The translations under genes were made by a program, and so were the position numbers. Positions 42,618-54,734 of a DNA stretch of 63,026 nt are shown one piece after another. Source of the stretch: Gnetum montanum (lineage: Eukaryota > Streptophyta > Gnetopsida > Gnetales > Gnetaceae); NCBI GenBank assembly GCA_015680685.1, contig MNCI01001065.1, positions 1,127,210 to 1,190,235 on the forward strand, written 5' to 3'. Under the pieces are notes generated by a model that was given only the letters and a program-made list of their open reading frames with translations, was not told where the DNA came from and searched no databases. The first letter of the stretch is position 1; every line of letters starts with the position of its first letter.

Positions 42618-44300
42618 ATACCCAATTGTATGAGATAATGATCATGAGATTCGTCAACTCTCTAGATCTTCATGCCCCAAAATTGCCAACCTTGATTAAA
42701 TGGAAAAAATAGGGTATTTATAGGATTTTCGGGTGTAAAACCCAGATATGGAGGAAGATCTATTGCTGCAGGGTGAGGGAAATGTAGATTTGGTGATGAG
42801 TATCTATGTTCTGACTGAATACATAGAATTTCACAATGTACAAGATGCAACATGATCAAGACCTCTTACGCTGGTGTGTGTAATCCACAGTGTAAGAGCT
42901 TGATACGCTGAAAAATGCAAGATGTACAAAGAATGTTAAAGTACAAGAGTGGATCTGGATGTCTAGCCTCTGGATCCATAGATCTATGCTATTTTTGCTC
43001 TACCAAGATCTTCAACATGCCTGGATCTAGTTCTAGTGTGTCTACAACGTGTCCTGGTGTCAATGTCTAGTGTCCAACGTCCAGCATCCTAGTGTTTACA
43101 TTGTGCATACGCTAGCGTCAGTGTGCCAACGTGACCATTAGCGTGTCCAATGTTTATGATGCATTTTGAACCCATTTTGACCTATGAGATTTGTTTCCAG
43201 AGTGGATGTACATGCCTAAGGTCAAGAGGGTTCTAAACATCTATTTTGAGCTAATTTGAAGGCTATTTTGGCATACTTCTGGCTGCTCATGCAGTGGTAA
43301 TGCTGCCCAGCATGACCTCAGCATGATGTCATCATGACCTTAGCATGACCAAGTGTTTATGCCCTACTCTGAGCTAATTTTTGGATGTTGATGCTCAACT
43401 ACTACCTGCTCTCCAAGGTGGCCTGGATGCTAAATTTGACTCCATTTTGTTGTTGTTTTGGTCATCTTTTATTTGGTCATGCTGTGGTCATGCTGGACAG
43501 TGTGACCTCAGCATGACCAAGTTAAAATGACACATTTGAAATCCAAATATGGATTTTTTGAAGCTTGAGAGTCAGTATAGTTGTTGCCTGTCCCTTGGGG
43601 ATTGAGTTCATGTCAAAACTAGACCTGGAACTTCTTGATGTGCCCTATTTTTTCTTGGTCACATTGTGGTCACGCTGTGCAGTGTGACCTCAATGTGACT
43701 AACTAAAAATGCCATGTTTGAGCCCAAATTTTGATTTTCTGGAGCCTATGAACATGTACAATTGCTACCTAGCTCTTGGGAGTTGAATCCATGTTAAAAT
43801 TCTTTCTAGAGATGTCCAAATTAAGTTGTTCTTTCTTGGTCACACTGTGGTCATGCTGTGTAGTGTGACCTCAGCATGACTAACTGAAAGTGGCTCAAAA
43901 CATTTGATTTTGAGCTTGAATTTCAAGTCTCTAAAGGTTGAGATCTGCAAGGGGCATCAATGAAGCTCATGGAGGATCTATGTGCTTGAATCTGGGCTGT
44001 TTGGACTTGATTTTGGGGCTCCATAAGTTAGTCATGTTGTACACATGTTGGTCTTACATTGGGTAGCATGACCATAGTGTGACCAAAATGTATACAGCAA
44101 AACCATGTGTTCTGAGCCTAAAACCCTAGATTCTAGATGTTGGGAGTTAGAGTGATCACCTGTGGATCCTAGGGGGACTTTTCTTGTTCAATTATGTGTT
44201 GTTTCATGCTGTTTTGTAGGCTCTCAAGTTTGTTCACGTTGTACTTATGTTGGGCAGCAGCATGACTTAGCTTGAGTCCTGTCTAAAAGTGCTAGACCGT
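42618..44300 (-). repeat. Element A 5' LTR, outer part (U3)
   Basis: Continues the LTR cut at 13984. A TATAAATA box on minus (42715-42722) sits where it does in C. The rest has no coding. Instead it holds GTCATGCTG/CAGCATGAC-type inverted repeats in units of about 44 nt at 43475, 43657 and 43838, with a decayed copy near 43290. The outer end is not certain; a TGAAACAACAC on minus at 44205 is one candidate, and the words continue to about 44300. Confidence 0.65.
42715..42722 (-). promoter_or_regulatory. TATA box, A 5' LTR
   Basis: TATAAATA on minus, preceded by CC and followed by CCC, as in C. Confidence 0.55.
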
Positions 44301-44461
44301 AGTGTGAATTAGACAATGAATATTACGTAAACGATTTTAAGAATGAGCTAGACACTTAGCATAGATAAATGAATATAAGGCAAATAATTAATAAATGTAT
44401 TATGAATGTTAACTGGGTAAGGAGAAGTGGAGTTTCTACGCTACACGAGTAATGATTATCC
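44301..44461. other. Unresolved junction between A LTR and E
   Basis: AT-rich, no coding. The right half can be aligned loosely with the end of D's gag-pro (GTGTAGCGTAG-like stretch), so E probably continues some tens of bases past its protease. The exact junction is not visible. Confidence 0.35.
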
Positions 44462-45047
44462 TTACAACTGCTTTCTAATCCATCGTGGATTTTGTGACAT
44501 GTAAGGCTGAGAGGCTTTATTATGGTATTCTTCTACATCGTCGTCTACTACTTGAAAAGGAAACTCGGCCCACATGATTTTGTTTTCTGAGCTAGCATCT
44601 TGGGATGTCTCTTTTTTTGAACAGTTAGTATCAGCAAAAATAGGTGCCTCATTCTCGGAGGTTATGACCTCTGAACTTTGCTTCATATCTATGTTATTTA
44701 TTACCTGGGTTGTCACCTCATCACTGTGGATCACCACCTCCCTACCTGTGTAAGGTAGATGGATTTCCTGATGTATGGATGAAGAGATGGCCCTAAGTTG
44801 GGGAACCATGACCTCCCCAAGATCAGGTTAAACATGGGCATCTCTTCCACCATGATAAACGTTGCGTTTGTGGGGAACTGGTCCCTTGCCACAAAGTCAA
44901 CGTGAACGGTGCCTTTCACCACTACCCATGCTTCATTAAATGACTTTAGACATGACTTTGTCATGGGTTTGATTTGGTCTACCAAACCCAGCTTGTCCAC
45001 TATGGGGAATGGGATGACGTTTGTAGCGGCCCCATCATTAGTGTGTA
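44462..45047 (-). pseudogene. gag-pro: Element E protease, C-terminal part
   Basis: Encodes NDGAATNVIPFPIVDKLGL (protease active-site region), then FNLILGRSW and SSIHQEIHLPYTGREVVIHSD, and ends near a NPRWIRKQL stretch with a stop at 44462. It is interrupted at its N-terminal side by element D (45048) and resumes at 57643. A frameshift lies between 44731 and 44809. Confidence 0.87.
45043..45047. repeat. Target-site duplication of element D
   Basis: GTGTA here and GTGTA at 57643-57647, flanking D's ends. Confidence 0.9.
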
Positions 45048-46240
45048 TGAAACACCCCAAAATTCGAAGGCATGCTTGCTTCACTAGGTCTTTTCAATTC
45101 ATGCAGCGTTATGGTATTTCTTCAAGAGATGGATGCTCTGATGTTCAAACTATCTAGTTTGGCAAGTTTTCTACCCCAAGTGTCAACAAGCTAAACAGAT
45201 TCTCCAACCTCCCCACCTGAGTAGTTCACCCAGCCGACTGTGCACTTAGGAGTGGTGCGTGGAATTCCAACGCATGTAGTAGGACACAATGCAAATTTTT
45301 GCTTCAAACTGGTGGCTACGCTACATTGCATAGTGTAGCACGGCATAACAAGATGCTACGCTATGCCAAGCATGCTATGCTACAAAGCATGGCAAAGCCT
45401 GACAAGTAGTTACGTGACATCAATGCACTTAACCTAATCTCACCGTTGCTTTGACAACATAATTACAATGTGACAGGCTTGTAATTATGGCATGGTACTC
45501 TTGCCCAAGGGTCATGTAGGCACGTGCAACATAGATAGGTCAGCATAAGCCCAGGGCACGTGGCATCCAAATCGCATCTATCGCGCACCCTCGATTCTAT
45601 AAATAACCCAATGAGCAACACTCGAGGGGTCGGGGTTTGATTTTTTGGAAAAATATGATCGGCTAAAAATTTTGTTGGTTGACAAGCAAAAAGGTTAGCA
45701 TTATAACCTTAAGCATTGTAGGCTTTCTCTTTGACATTGTAAATAGTTAGCACTCTCAATTGGCATTTTGTTCTACTCTTTTCTACCACCTTGGTAGGAT
45801 TTCGCATTGTTAACGCCTGAGTCCACATTCAAGCACACAGTCTTCTTGCTCTACACGTCTTGGTTACTCTTGAGATCTCTGCACTTCTCAGTGCTATGAA
45901 ACCAATTGTATCCACCTTGATAGAGCAAAGTCATAGCTTCGAATTGGTGCATTTTTCTAACTGTATTTTACTTTGTCTCTTGCTTATCATTGCTTTTTAC
46001 ACTGTTTTCTGCCTCTTTTACATTTAAGCATTACTTCATGCTATCAGTCTCATTCTCAAATTATCTAGTTGCAAAAGGTTATATTAACATAGACTAAGTC
46101 CCTATCTGATCAACCAAACCATTCAGGGTGCCCCATTTCTGTTCCATCCAGCACATCCCTCCTGTGGAAATAGGGTTAAGACTATCAACGACTGACAACC
46201 TCTCGGTGTTTTCCAGCTACTGATTTTTTTGGTCACTAGA
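45048..46240 (+). repeat. Element D 5' LTR
   Basis: 1193 bp, TGAAACACCCC...GGTCACTAGA. It matches 55995-57642 except that it lacks a block of about 450 bp (56212-56690 in the other LTR). TATA box TATAAATA at 45598-45605. U3 has CTACGCTA..TAGTGTAGC words near 45310-45380. Confidence 0.9.
45598..45605 (+). promoter_or_regulatory. TATA box, D 5' LTR
   Basis: TATAAATA followed by ACCCAATGAGCAAC. In the 3' LTR a short deletion has removed its left half (AATAAATAC near 57000). Confidence 0.65.
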
Positions 46241-46246
46241 GTCTTC

Positions 46247-46265
46247 TAGTGCTAGAAGGAAGGCC
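46247..46265 (+). other. Primer-binding site, element D
   Basis: TAGTGCTAGAAGGAAGGCC, a mutated form of the TGGCGCTAGAAGGAGGGCC site of B, six bases from the LTR. Confidence 0.65.
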
Positions 46266-46291
46266 TTTTGGTACCCTTTTAATGTGTCATG

Positions 46292-46592
46292 GTAGTCTTG
46301 TAAGCGTTTCGCACCCTGATACACATTAACATAAACTTGACACCCATCTGTGGTTGTTTACGCATTGTGCGGTGCAGATCGGTCACCTCGATGGTTCGTC
46401 AAGAGCCCTACAAGACATAAAGCCTCTAGTTGCTAGCTGGTTTGCCTATCTTACAATAGTCTTGCATGCGTTTTGTACCCTATCGTGCACTAGCATAAAC
46501 GTGATACCCTTTTGCGGATGTTTATGCATCATGTGGTACAGATCGGTCACTTCGATAGTTCCTCAGGAGCCTAGCAAGACATAAAGCCTTTT
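46292..46592 (+). repeat. Tandem duplication in D leader
   Basis: A diverged unit of about 140 bp, from TAGTCTTG.. to ..AAGACATAAAGCCT, is present at 46292-46436 and 46456-46592. The shared core is CAGATCGGTCAC. Element E has one copy in its leader (about 60900-61040, minus). Confidence 0.8.
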
Positions 46593-46692
46593 CGATTACT
46601 TTCTAATTCCTTTGTTTTTCTCGTCCGCAAAACTATTTAGCTTTCCAATTTCCTTGCTTTTTGAGTTTGTAAAACTGTCTAGCTTAGTAACA

Positions 46693-49600
46693 ATGGCTTC
46701 CGCAACTACCACTGCTAATACCTTCAACATTGAAATTCCCATCATGGTTCAAGCCATCACAGGTGCTGAAAAATTGCTCAACCCAATGTTGGAAACACGT
46801 AAATTCCTTAGGATCCAAAATTGGGGACCTAAGGGCTTGGCCTATTAACATGAGCGCTATAACTTCCTTTGTGCAAAGGTTTAGGAAAACCTACCTTTGG
46901 ATGTACATGAATTCAAAGGTAAATGTAGGTTCGAATTTTCTTACTACGATGGGAAGGATTTTGTTCCTACTCTCGGTGCTTCCATACCTTTGACATAGAT
47001 AAATCTATGGCTTTTAGACTAGCTAATCCAGTTGGCCAGACTTAGGGAGTAGTAGGACATAACGTCTAACTAGGATGACACCTTACTAGATGGACAGGAG
47101 GAACTCGATTCCCAATCCAACGAGGGAGGTGAAACCAACCCTGTTTCTTTCCCTCCTACCCAATCCTTCTAGGCCAATCTATTGTCTATCATTGCTCCCT
47201 TTGTGATCATGCCTATGCTCCCATAGCTTACAATCATAACTGCAATGGGTAGCCATGTCACCTTCCTGGCGTATCAATGCCCTTATTCCCCTATTTCATT
47301 TTCAGCAACTATGCCTCTGCAAACTATTCATTAGTCCATTCCTTTAGTGCATCACATAGCTATCAAGGCTACCCTGCCATATATTCATACTGTACCTACT
47401 TCACAATTGTATGCAACTTCCATTTTAATTCCTATGTTCACGTCTATTCCACCCACCACAGTGGGTTCGGGCCCATCCACATGGTGGATCCCATTCACTT
47501 CTTTGCCTATTCCACAATCATCATAGATGTCTCATTATGTTCACCCTCAGACCTACCAAACCTTGCAAATAGTACAACCCAACACAGGGCAATGGTCTAT
47601 TCTACCGGTGACACAAGCAATCTATCTGGTAGCCCAACCTGCGGTTGTTGCTCCAACAGCACCACCTGCCAAGTGGTGGACAACACAAGTAGCACTATTC
47701 GTGGGGGCTATCCTTACAGTACCTCTGATGGTCACGCTGCCACCCCCACCATTCCATAGATGGGAGCTACCTTGGTAGTTTTCCAACCGTCCACAACATC
47801 GTACGGTTTGGATCAAGCATTCCAGCTTATCCAATTCCTCACTGAGGAAATAAAATGCCTCAAAGCTATTAGGTCTGACATGGTACAAGTCATGGACTTC
47901 TACTAGGACAATCCCATTAGCCCTGTAGTCCTTGCTCTAACATTACCCCCAGGGATGTCCCTCTTCCACTTTATGAAGTACAATGGGGAGGGAGATCCCA
48001 ATGCACATCTTGTTACCTTTAGGTCTGAATCCCTTCTATTGCAACAATGGTCGCACAAGATTATTCATGTCTTTGCTATGTCCCTAGCTGAGAAAGCCCT
48101 AGATTGGTACCGCATGATACCACCCTCATCCATTTTAACTCTAGAGGAGCTTTTGACATAGTTCATGATGTGCTTCAAGTATAACTTGAAGGTGGAAACC
48201 ACGCTAGACCAGTTGATGAACATGAAGTAGGATCCTCTAGAACCAGTCCAGAAGTTCATCTAGCGATGGAGTGCAACCCTTAATGAAATTTGTGAGCCCA
48301 TCATAGAGGCCCAATTGCTAGACATCTTGAAGGGTGTAGTGAATGACTTTATCAAGTCTAAACTGTACTACCTTGCCCTTTTCACTCTTAGTCAAGCCTT
48401 TGCTTAGACTAAGAGTATACAGGATGTGTCCAAGGTAAGCAAAGACCTGACCTACATTACCTACAAAAACACCTTCACAAAGAAGGACAAGGGTAAGGCC
48501 CCAACAACCATAGTGGCTGCTATGGCAACCAAGGCCAGGCCCAAACCTAGTAACAATGGTAACAAGAATAACAAGAAACTGGTCGTACCCAGAGCTAACC
48601 CCATGCCCAAGCAAGGCAATGCACCATAACCTCCAGTACCTGCACTTGAGACATCTGCACAACCCAAACTGAACTTTGAACCTAAATATCGCTCAAAGTA
48701 CACCCCACTGCCTCTTAAGCCTTCAGAACTTCTGAAGTAGATATTGGCAGCGAGGCATATCCAACACAAGTAGATGTTGGAAGAAGGAATTATGAGACAT
48801 CAACACTACTGCGAGCTCCTTAGGAACGCCTCTTTGGCCCTACCCAATGAGCCCCCAATTCCTAGGGGTTTCAGGTTGGACAGGTTTTGTTACTATCACC
48901 AACAGTGTGGTCACAACACAGATTACTGTCTGGTGTTGCAAGATGACATCCAGAGATTGATCGATCAGGGAAAACTGATATTGGACGAAAGAAACCTAGT
49001 ATGCCTTGAGAACCATCTATGCATGTCTACATAGACACCCTCAACACCAAAAATGCCAGTTACTTCATCAACTTCATTGATATTGACAGTGATCCTAGGC
49101 CACCCCAGTAGCCATTCGTGGTCCATGTGCCTTAGTGTAGTGTACTAGCACCACCAGCAGCTAGCCACTCGAAACAACCATTCATTTTGAGAGTCCCTCC
49201 ATGGGCATCCATCTCTACACCACCTGTTAGCAAAAATGTGCCACCCCACGCGTTAACACTGTTAGCTTCTTTCATCATTAGGGGGATGACTCCTTCGATA
49301 GCCCCCGTCCCACGAAAGATAGCTAAATAGCCTTCTCATCCTAAAAAAAGAGAAGTGCATTTCATGGGTGAGACATGGAGAGGAAGCACTGTCCTTGGTA
49401 TTTGCAAGCCTACGTCTTCACCCCCTATGTCCATGCCCTCGTCACCAAAGAGGGACGTTGCTATAATCGCACAGTCTACACCGCACTGCCAAAAAGGGTC
49501 TAAACCCAGATCCAAAGTCGTCCCTCCTTGAAAAATTAGTCTTCTAGGATGAATTGAGGAGGAGGAAAGCATTAAATAGGGGGTGGCCAAGACCTCTTAG

Positions 49601-50508
49601 ATGCCCTCACTCAAGTCAAACAAGCTTTAAAACAAAAAAACACTACACTGAGGTTGTACGACCTAATCATGATGTCTGTCCCACACCGTGAGGCTCTAAT
49701 TAGCATGTTGACAGCAATTCTAGTCAACAAAGACATGCCAGTGGAAGAGAAAGTGATCTACTCGATCATGCTCCCCTCCACACCTATAGAGCTAGAACTA
49801 TTTAAACTCACTTTCTGCGATGACACCATTAGGGAAGATCCTGAAAGAGGTCAAGTGACTACAGTACCCCTATTCATCATAATTTGGGTCAGCCAACACC
49901 AAATCTGAAGGGTACACTTTGATGATGGGGCTGCCAAAAATGTCATCCCCTTCCCTATCATGGACAAATTGGGCTTGGTCGACCAGATCAAATCCACAAT
50001 GACGTCATGCCTGAAGTTGTTCAATGGGGCATGCATCTTGGTGAAGGGCATAGTCCACATAGACTTTGTGGTAGGGAACTAGTTCCCCACAAATGCAACG
50101 TTCATCATGGTCGAGGAAATGCTCGAGTTTAACCTGATCCTAGGGAGGTCATGGTTAGTGCAGCTTAGGGCTATCTCCTCATCGATACACCAGGAGATCC
50201 ATCTACCATATGAAGGTAGGGAGGTGGTGATCCATGGTGATGAGGTAGCAACACAAGCAATCAACAATGTAGGCATGGAACAAGGCTTAGAGGTTATAAC
50301 CCCTAAGGATGAAGCACATGTCTCTGCACACACTAGCCATTTGGTAGAGGAATCATCTTAGCAAGCCAATCCACAAAACGAGAGCGTGTGGCCTAAGTTG
50401 CCCTTCCAAGTGGGGGGCAATGATGTAGATGAAAGCCTTGGCAAAACATCTCAGACTTATATCTCACTCAATCCATGATGGTTCAAGAAGCAGCTACACA
50501 TAGCGTAG
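46693..50508 (+). pseudogene. gag-pro: Element D gag-protease
   Basis: Starts MASATTTANTFNIEIP (46693). After a Pro/Thr-rich linker (47277-47759) come a capsid-like region (FMKYNGEGDPNAHLVTFRSE, 47955-48400), a Lys/Asn-rich stretch, the knuckle RFCYYHQQCGHNTDYC (48880-48930), QPFVVHVP and QPFILRVP repeats, and protease with FDDGAAKNVIPFPIMDKLGL near 49920 and FNLILGRSWLVQL near 50130. It ends ..KKQLHIA with TAG at 50506. Many TAG/TAA stops and some frameshifts break it. It is clearly homologous to A-C but diverged. Confidence 0.88.
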
Positions 50509-50624
50509 CAACCCCACTGCTTCTTGCCTAGCTGTCCATCCTTGCATATTTGTCACCCTTTTGCTTTGCATCTATGCTAGTTACTAATTAACCATTTTCC
50601 AAATCATTAGCATGTTACCCTTCA

Positions 50625-50780
50625 ACACACGTCAGGGCCTGAAATGGCCTAGAACTAGCAATGGCCCAACACATCCTAAAACTATGTCAAGCCAGGGCCT
50701 GAAATGGCCTAAAACTAGCCAGGGCCCAAAATGGCCTAAAACTAGCAATGGCCCGAAATGGCCTAAAACTAGCACAAAAG
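50625..50780. repeat. Mini-hairpin array, element D (after protease)
   Basis: Units of GGCC, a loop such as TGAAAT, CAAAAT or CGAAAT, GGCC and then TAAAACTAG; for example GGCC 50696-50699 with GGCC 50706-50709. Same design as in B, with a different stem. Confidence 0.85.
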
Positions 50781-50789
50781 AGCAAAATT

Positions 50790-51165
50790 CTAGCATGACA
50801 TTCAACATGTATACAATGCACAAGTTAATACAGAATAAATTTCTTTTCCAAAATTCTCTTCTGTATTCAAAACTCTTGCCTTTTGGATAATGTTTGCAAA
50901 ATTTTTACAAAAATTCAAAATTTTAGAAAAAAATCCCATGCTGTCATAGGTTATCCCTATTTACATCATCTTCATCATTCATTTCTACATCATTTCCTTT
51001 TACATCACCTTCCCCTACATTGTCCTCTAACGATTCTTTATTCCTTCCCTCTATGGGCCCTACACCCTTATCTGGAGCCTACAACGTAGGAATGAAGTAG
51101 TCAGCTAAAGAAACGCATGCAAGCTACAACAGAGCATAAGCATTAATACAGTAGAAAGAAACTAA
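50790..51165 (-). other. 3' flank of the D antisense gene
   Basis: AT-rich, without recognisable coding. On minus, AATAAA at 51037-51042 is a candidate poly(A) signal for the antisense gene remnant. Confidence 0.4.
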
Positions 51166-51169
51166 CCTG

Positions 51170-52640
51170 AGAAGCTCCTACATATGTCTCGAAGGGTATC
51201 TATTCTAAACCAATCCAGAGGCGGTGCGAGACCTCCTCTACCGTGATGTCCACCCAACGCCTATTGCTTGGTTCAATGTCTGTAGCAGCTCTCACCCTTT
51301 CGGTGGTTATACACCTTGGTGGTTCCAAAGAAAAGGAGGCAATTGCAGTCTCTCCTGTGGGAAGGTCCATTTTCTAGTTAGGATATTCTGTAACCTCTAC
51401 CTACTCTTTGAACTTGGCATAGGCCTCAAAAGTGTCAATGGCATTTATGAATGCTTTATACATAAACGCCTCCACAGTAGCATCCTTGTACAATTTACAA
51501 TGGGTGGAATTTTCTAGTTTATACATGTGTTTGTGGTTTTTCTGGGACTACCCCCATTCGTAAACCTTGGGGCTGAAATCTTTTAAATCCTAACACTTCT
51601 TGGCTAACAAGTCTATTTGCATCCATTTTTCTATGATTTCGCAGGTGGCTTCAACATTATGACATGCGACTATCCAAGATCTAGCGTAATCTATCACAGC
51701 CATACACCAGTCCTCATTATTAGTGTCATGGGCTAGGAGGAATTTGTTCCTTGACTTGAGATCCTTCACCTCGGTGCTTAGGTCAGCCTTCTCTTGCTCA
51801 GTTTTTTGGACCCGGTTCCATAGGTCCTCGTTGATGCACTTATACTCCCACAAGGAGCATGTCGAGTGCAAAGAGCATTTGCAAGCCTTGTCATATGTGC
51901 GATGAGACACCTCAGTCACTTCAGGTGGGAATGTAGGCATGACACCAACTTTCAAAGGTCGTGCTGGGACCATTTGAGCCAAGAGGCTGCCATGACACAA
52001 AGAGCGTAGCAATCACGTTAGCATAGCAAGATTAGCAAGCTCAAGAAATCCTAGCATAGCAACATGAGATCACCTAACACTACTACTTATCAACGTCAGG
52101 GTCCACCTATTGAAGGTGGCTAATCATGTTGTCAACGATTCCCTACATGAATGTAAACTTATCAGGGATATCATCCCATGATTTCATATGAATCGAAGGG
52201 GATCCAAAGGCATTAACAGAAGTCCTTATCTCATAACTAAACATATAAAAAATGGCCGAAATGGGCTATGAAAAGGCAGACATATTGCTGAACTCACCAG
52301 CATCCAATTGCAGTCTCCCTTCTTGCTGATGCAAAATGATGGTGGGAGCCTTGGCAAAAGTCCCTGCCAAGCCTGTACGGGCCTCTTCTTCATGCGCTAG
52401 TGCCTTTCCTTTTGAGAGACTAGTGCCTTTTCTATTCAAGAAAGACTCTTTTTCGTCTTCAAAAATACCCTCCTTGTTAGTAGGAGGATTTTGCCTAATG
52501 ACAAGAGCCCCTACCTTAGCGACAGGAGTTCCCTTTTTCTTGATTAGGGCCCTTCTCTCTGAGATTGGGGCCTTCGAGTCTTTATTCGTTGCCCCATATT
52601 AGGGACCAAAACCTCTTCGTTGCCTTCTTCTTCTTCCTTT
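51170..52640 (-). pseudogene. Antisense gene remnant of element D (exons 5-7)
   Basis: Homologue of the antisense gene in A and B, on the strand opposite to D's gag and pol. Exon 5-like sequence (about 52630-52296) ends at a GTGAGT donor. Exon 6-like sequence (about 52250-52090) has MKSWDDIPDKFTFM where B has VWSEMPNKSYFV. Exon 7-like sequence (52012-51200) has CSLWEYKCINEDLWNRV with a coiled-coil-like run, then a SPKVYEWG..SQKNHKHMYK segment matching B's SKVRNWGQDEKNHKYQYK, then PRCITTERV matching the RVITT region. Stops replace CAG-type codons. Exons 1-4 are absent. Function unknown. Confidence 0.78.
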
Positions 52641-52689
52641 TCCAGTTAAAAAACATATTTGCATTAGTCCAAAAGAAGTTAGCTTAAAG

Positions 52690-52740
52690 TAGGTGCTACA
52701 CTACGCTACGCCACCTAGTGTAGCATAGCGTAGCAGACAA
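52690..52740. repeat. CTACGCTA/TAGCGTAG inverted repeat in D's antisense-gene region
   Basis: GCTACACTACGCTACG..CTAGTGTAGCATAGCGTAGC. It is the same word family as in the D and E LTR U3 and sits upstream of the gene remnant, as the B words do. Confidence 0.7.
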
Positions 52741-52890
52741 TAACAAAATAAGCATTAAAAAAATCATTTACCAATGGGGGGTTGCATCCTCTGGAGTTTA
52801 AGCCATAGTCTCCACCCCTCCTCTTCCTTCATGCAAAGGGTTTCCTTAGCTAGAGAAGGACTCTTCCACTGCAACTTATAGCCTCACGCA

Positions 52891-53570
52891 TCGACTAAGG
52901 GTCAAAACATAGCAATGCAACTTACGGCCTCACCCGTCGATGACCACAAAACCATACATCCCAAATTCCCAGATGAGCATGTTGGCACTATCGTCATCAT
53001 CCCATTGCACCTAGAAATTACTTTACACTTCGACGGTGCTTCGACCATGCGAGGAGGTAGTGTAGCTGCCGTCATTACATTCCCCTCTAGGAAAATGCAC
53101 TTGTTTGCTTATCTCTTTGCATTCCCCTGCACCAACAATGTGGTAGAGTATGAGGGGATACTTAGAGGCCTCTCAGCTGCCCAAACACTACACATACAAC
53201 ACTTGGCATTCCGTGGTGATTCACAACTAGTTGTGAATCAAATCACCGAGGTCTATGCCTACAAAGCCACGCACCTGCAACCTTACTGTAATCTAGCAAA
53301 AATCTTGCTTTAGCAATTTGCAACCATAGATGTGCAACACATACCATGCAATGAGAACACCGTAGCAGACACATTAGCCACCATAGCACTAAATATCCCA
53401 CCACGCTTATTTGCAAGTCTGCCAACTTCGATTGTTGAATGTATTGAGCCTATCACTTAGGTGGGACACGTGGCCTGTATCAGTGCTACGGATACCCAGG
53501 AGTGGTACACTAACATTAAAGCCTACCTACAACATGAAAAACCCCAAGCAGACTGACATCTACCTAGAGA
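52891..53570 (+). pseudogene. pol: Element D archaeal-type RNase H
   Basis: Starts abruptly (MQLTASPVDDHKTIHPKFPDE) without RT. The active-site acidic positions are visible: LHFDGAST (Asp), VEYEGILRG (Glu), RGDSQLVVNQI (Asp) and NTVADTLATIA (Asp). A TAG near 53311 and others break it. A short imperfect duplication (GCAACTTA..GCCTCACGCATCGA) precedes it at 52870-52940. Confidence 0.88.
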
Positions 53571-54731
53571 GATGCGATCCGTAAGCATGCCCAGTAATAT
53601 ACACTCATGGGAAATGATGCCCTGTGTAGACGCTCCTATGACGGGATATTGTTGGCATGCGTGGGTGGGGAGCAGGTGCAGAAGGTAGTTAATGAAGTGC
53701 ATGAGGAACTATGTGGTGGACACATAGCACCCAGGGCTATGGCTATGAAAATCATATGGCTAGGGTACTATTGGTCCCATATGGAGCATGACTGCTTGTC
53801 AAAATTCAAGACGTGCGACATGTGCTAGAGATACGTAAATCTCATACATGTTTCACCTATTGAGCTGCACCCAACGTAAATCACATGGCCTTTCCAATGA
53901 TGGGGACTAGGCCTCATAGGACCTATCATGCCTAAGTCCTCTATAGGGAATAGCTTCATTATCACCACCACTGAGTATTTTACTAAGTGGGTGGAAGTTA
54001 TCCCCCTAAGGAAGAAGATGTCTCAGTAGATCTACCACTTCATCCTAGACAACATCATGACAAGGTTTGGGCTTCTGATGACTATTGTAACTGACAAAGG
54101 ACCACAATTCAGTAGTACGGAAACTCGAACCTTCTATAGCAATCTAGGCATCAGGCAATCATTCTCCTCCCCATATTACCTGCAAGAAAATGGACATGCA
54201 TAGGGTACAAATAAGTACATCATTAACTTTCTTAGCAACAACAAGAGATGGTGGCATAAGAAAATTCTCTACTTTTTATTGGCCTACAGAACAACATGTA
54301 GGACCGCGATGAGTAAGATCCCTTACAGTCTCATTTATGGATCTGAAGCTGTGTTACCTCTTGAGTTGCAGGTACCATCACTTTGGATGATCCTCTTGGA
54401 TGTCATGAGTGACGCCCAAAACAACGAGTCACAGATCATCGACCTTGACTCAATAGAGAAGGAGCGCGCACAGATGCTAAGTTGCATAGAGAGCTACCAG
54501 AGCAAGAAATAGCAAAAGCACGGTGCAGACCCACATCAATGACCAGTATAGAAGGGAGACCTCATCCTCAAAGCTATCTATGAGCATGTGAGAAAATTCT
54601 CAGCCAGCTGGGAAGACCCATACATGGTCACTAAAGCCTTTGGGAATGAAGCCTTAAAGCTGGCGAACATGGATGAAAATGAGTTCGCCAACCTGGTGAA
54701 TCAATCATACCTCAAGTTGTACTACATTTGA
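53571..54731 (+). pseudogene. pol: Element D integrase
   Basis: Colinear with B's integrase: NDALCRRSYDGILLACV, the zinc region (VHEELCGGHIAP, TCDMC), then the core with GLIGPIMP (first Asp replaced: LGLIG), VTDKGPQFS (second Asp kept; Asn to Lys after it) and ENGHA..GTNK (Glu replaced by Gly). The C-terminal part has LAYRTTCRTAMSKIPYSLIYGSEAVLPLEL and GDLILKAI. The TGA at 54729 is the natural end. It is clearly inactive. Confidence 0.88.
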
Positions 54732-54734
54732 AGC

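Noticed and set aside
50612-50890. ORF with GLKWPKTSQGPKWPKTSNG repeats
   Set aside because: Also a translated hairpin array (GGCC type), lying after the protease stop.
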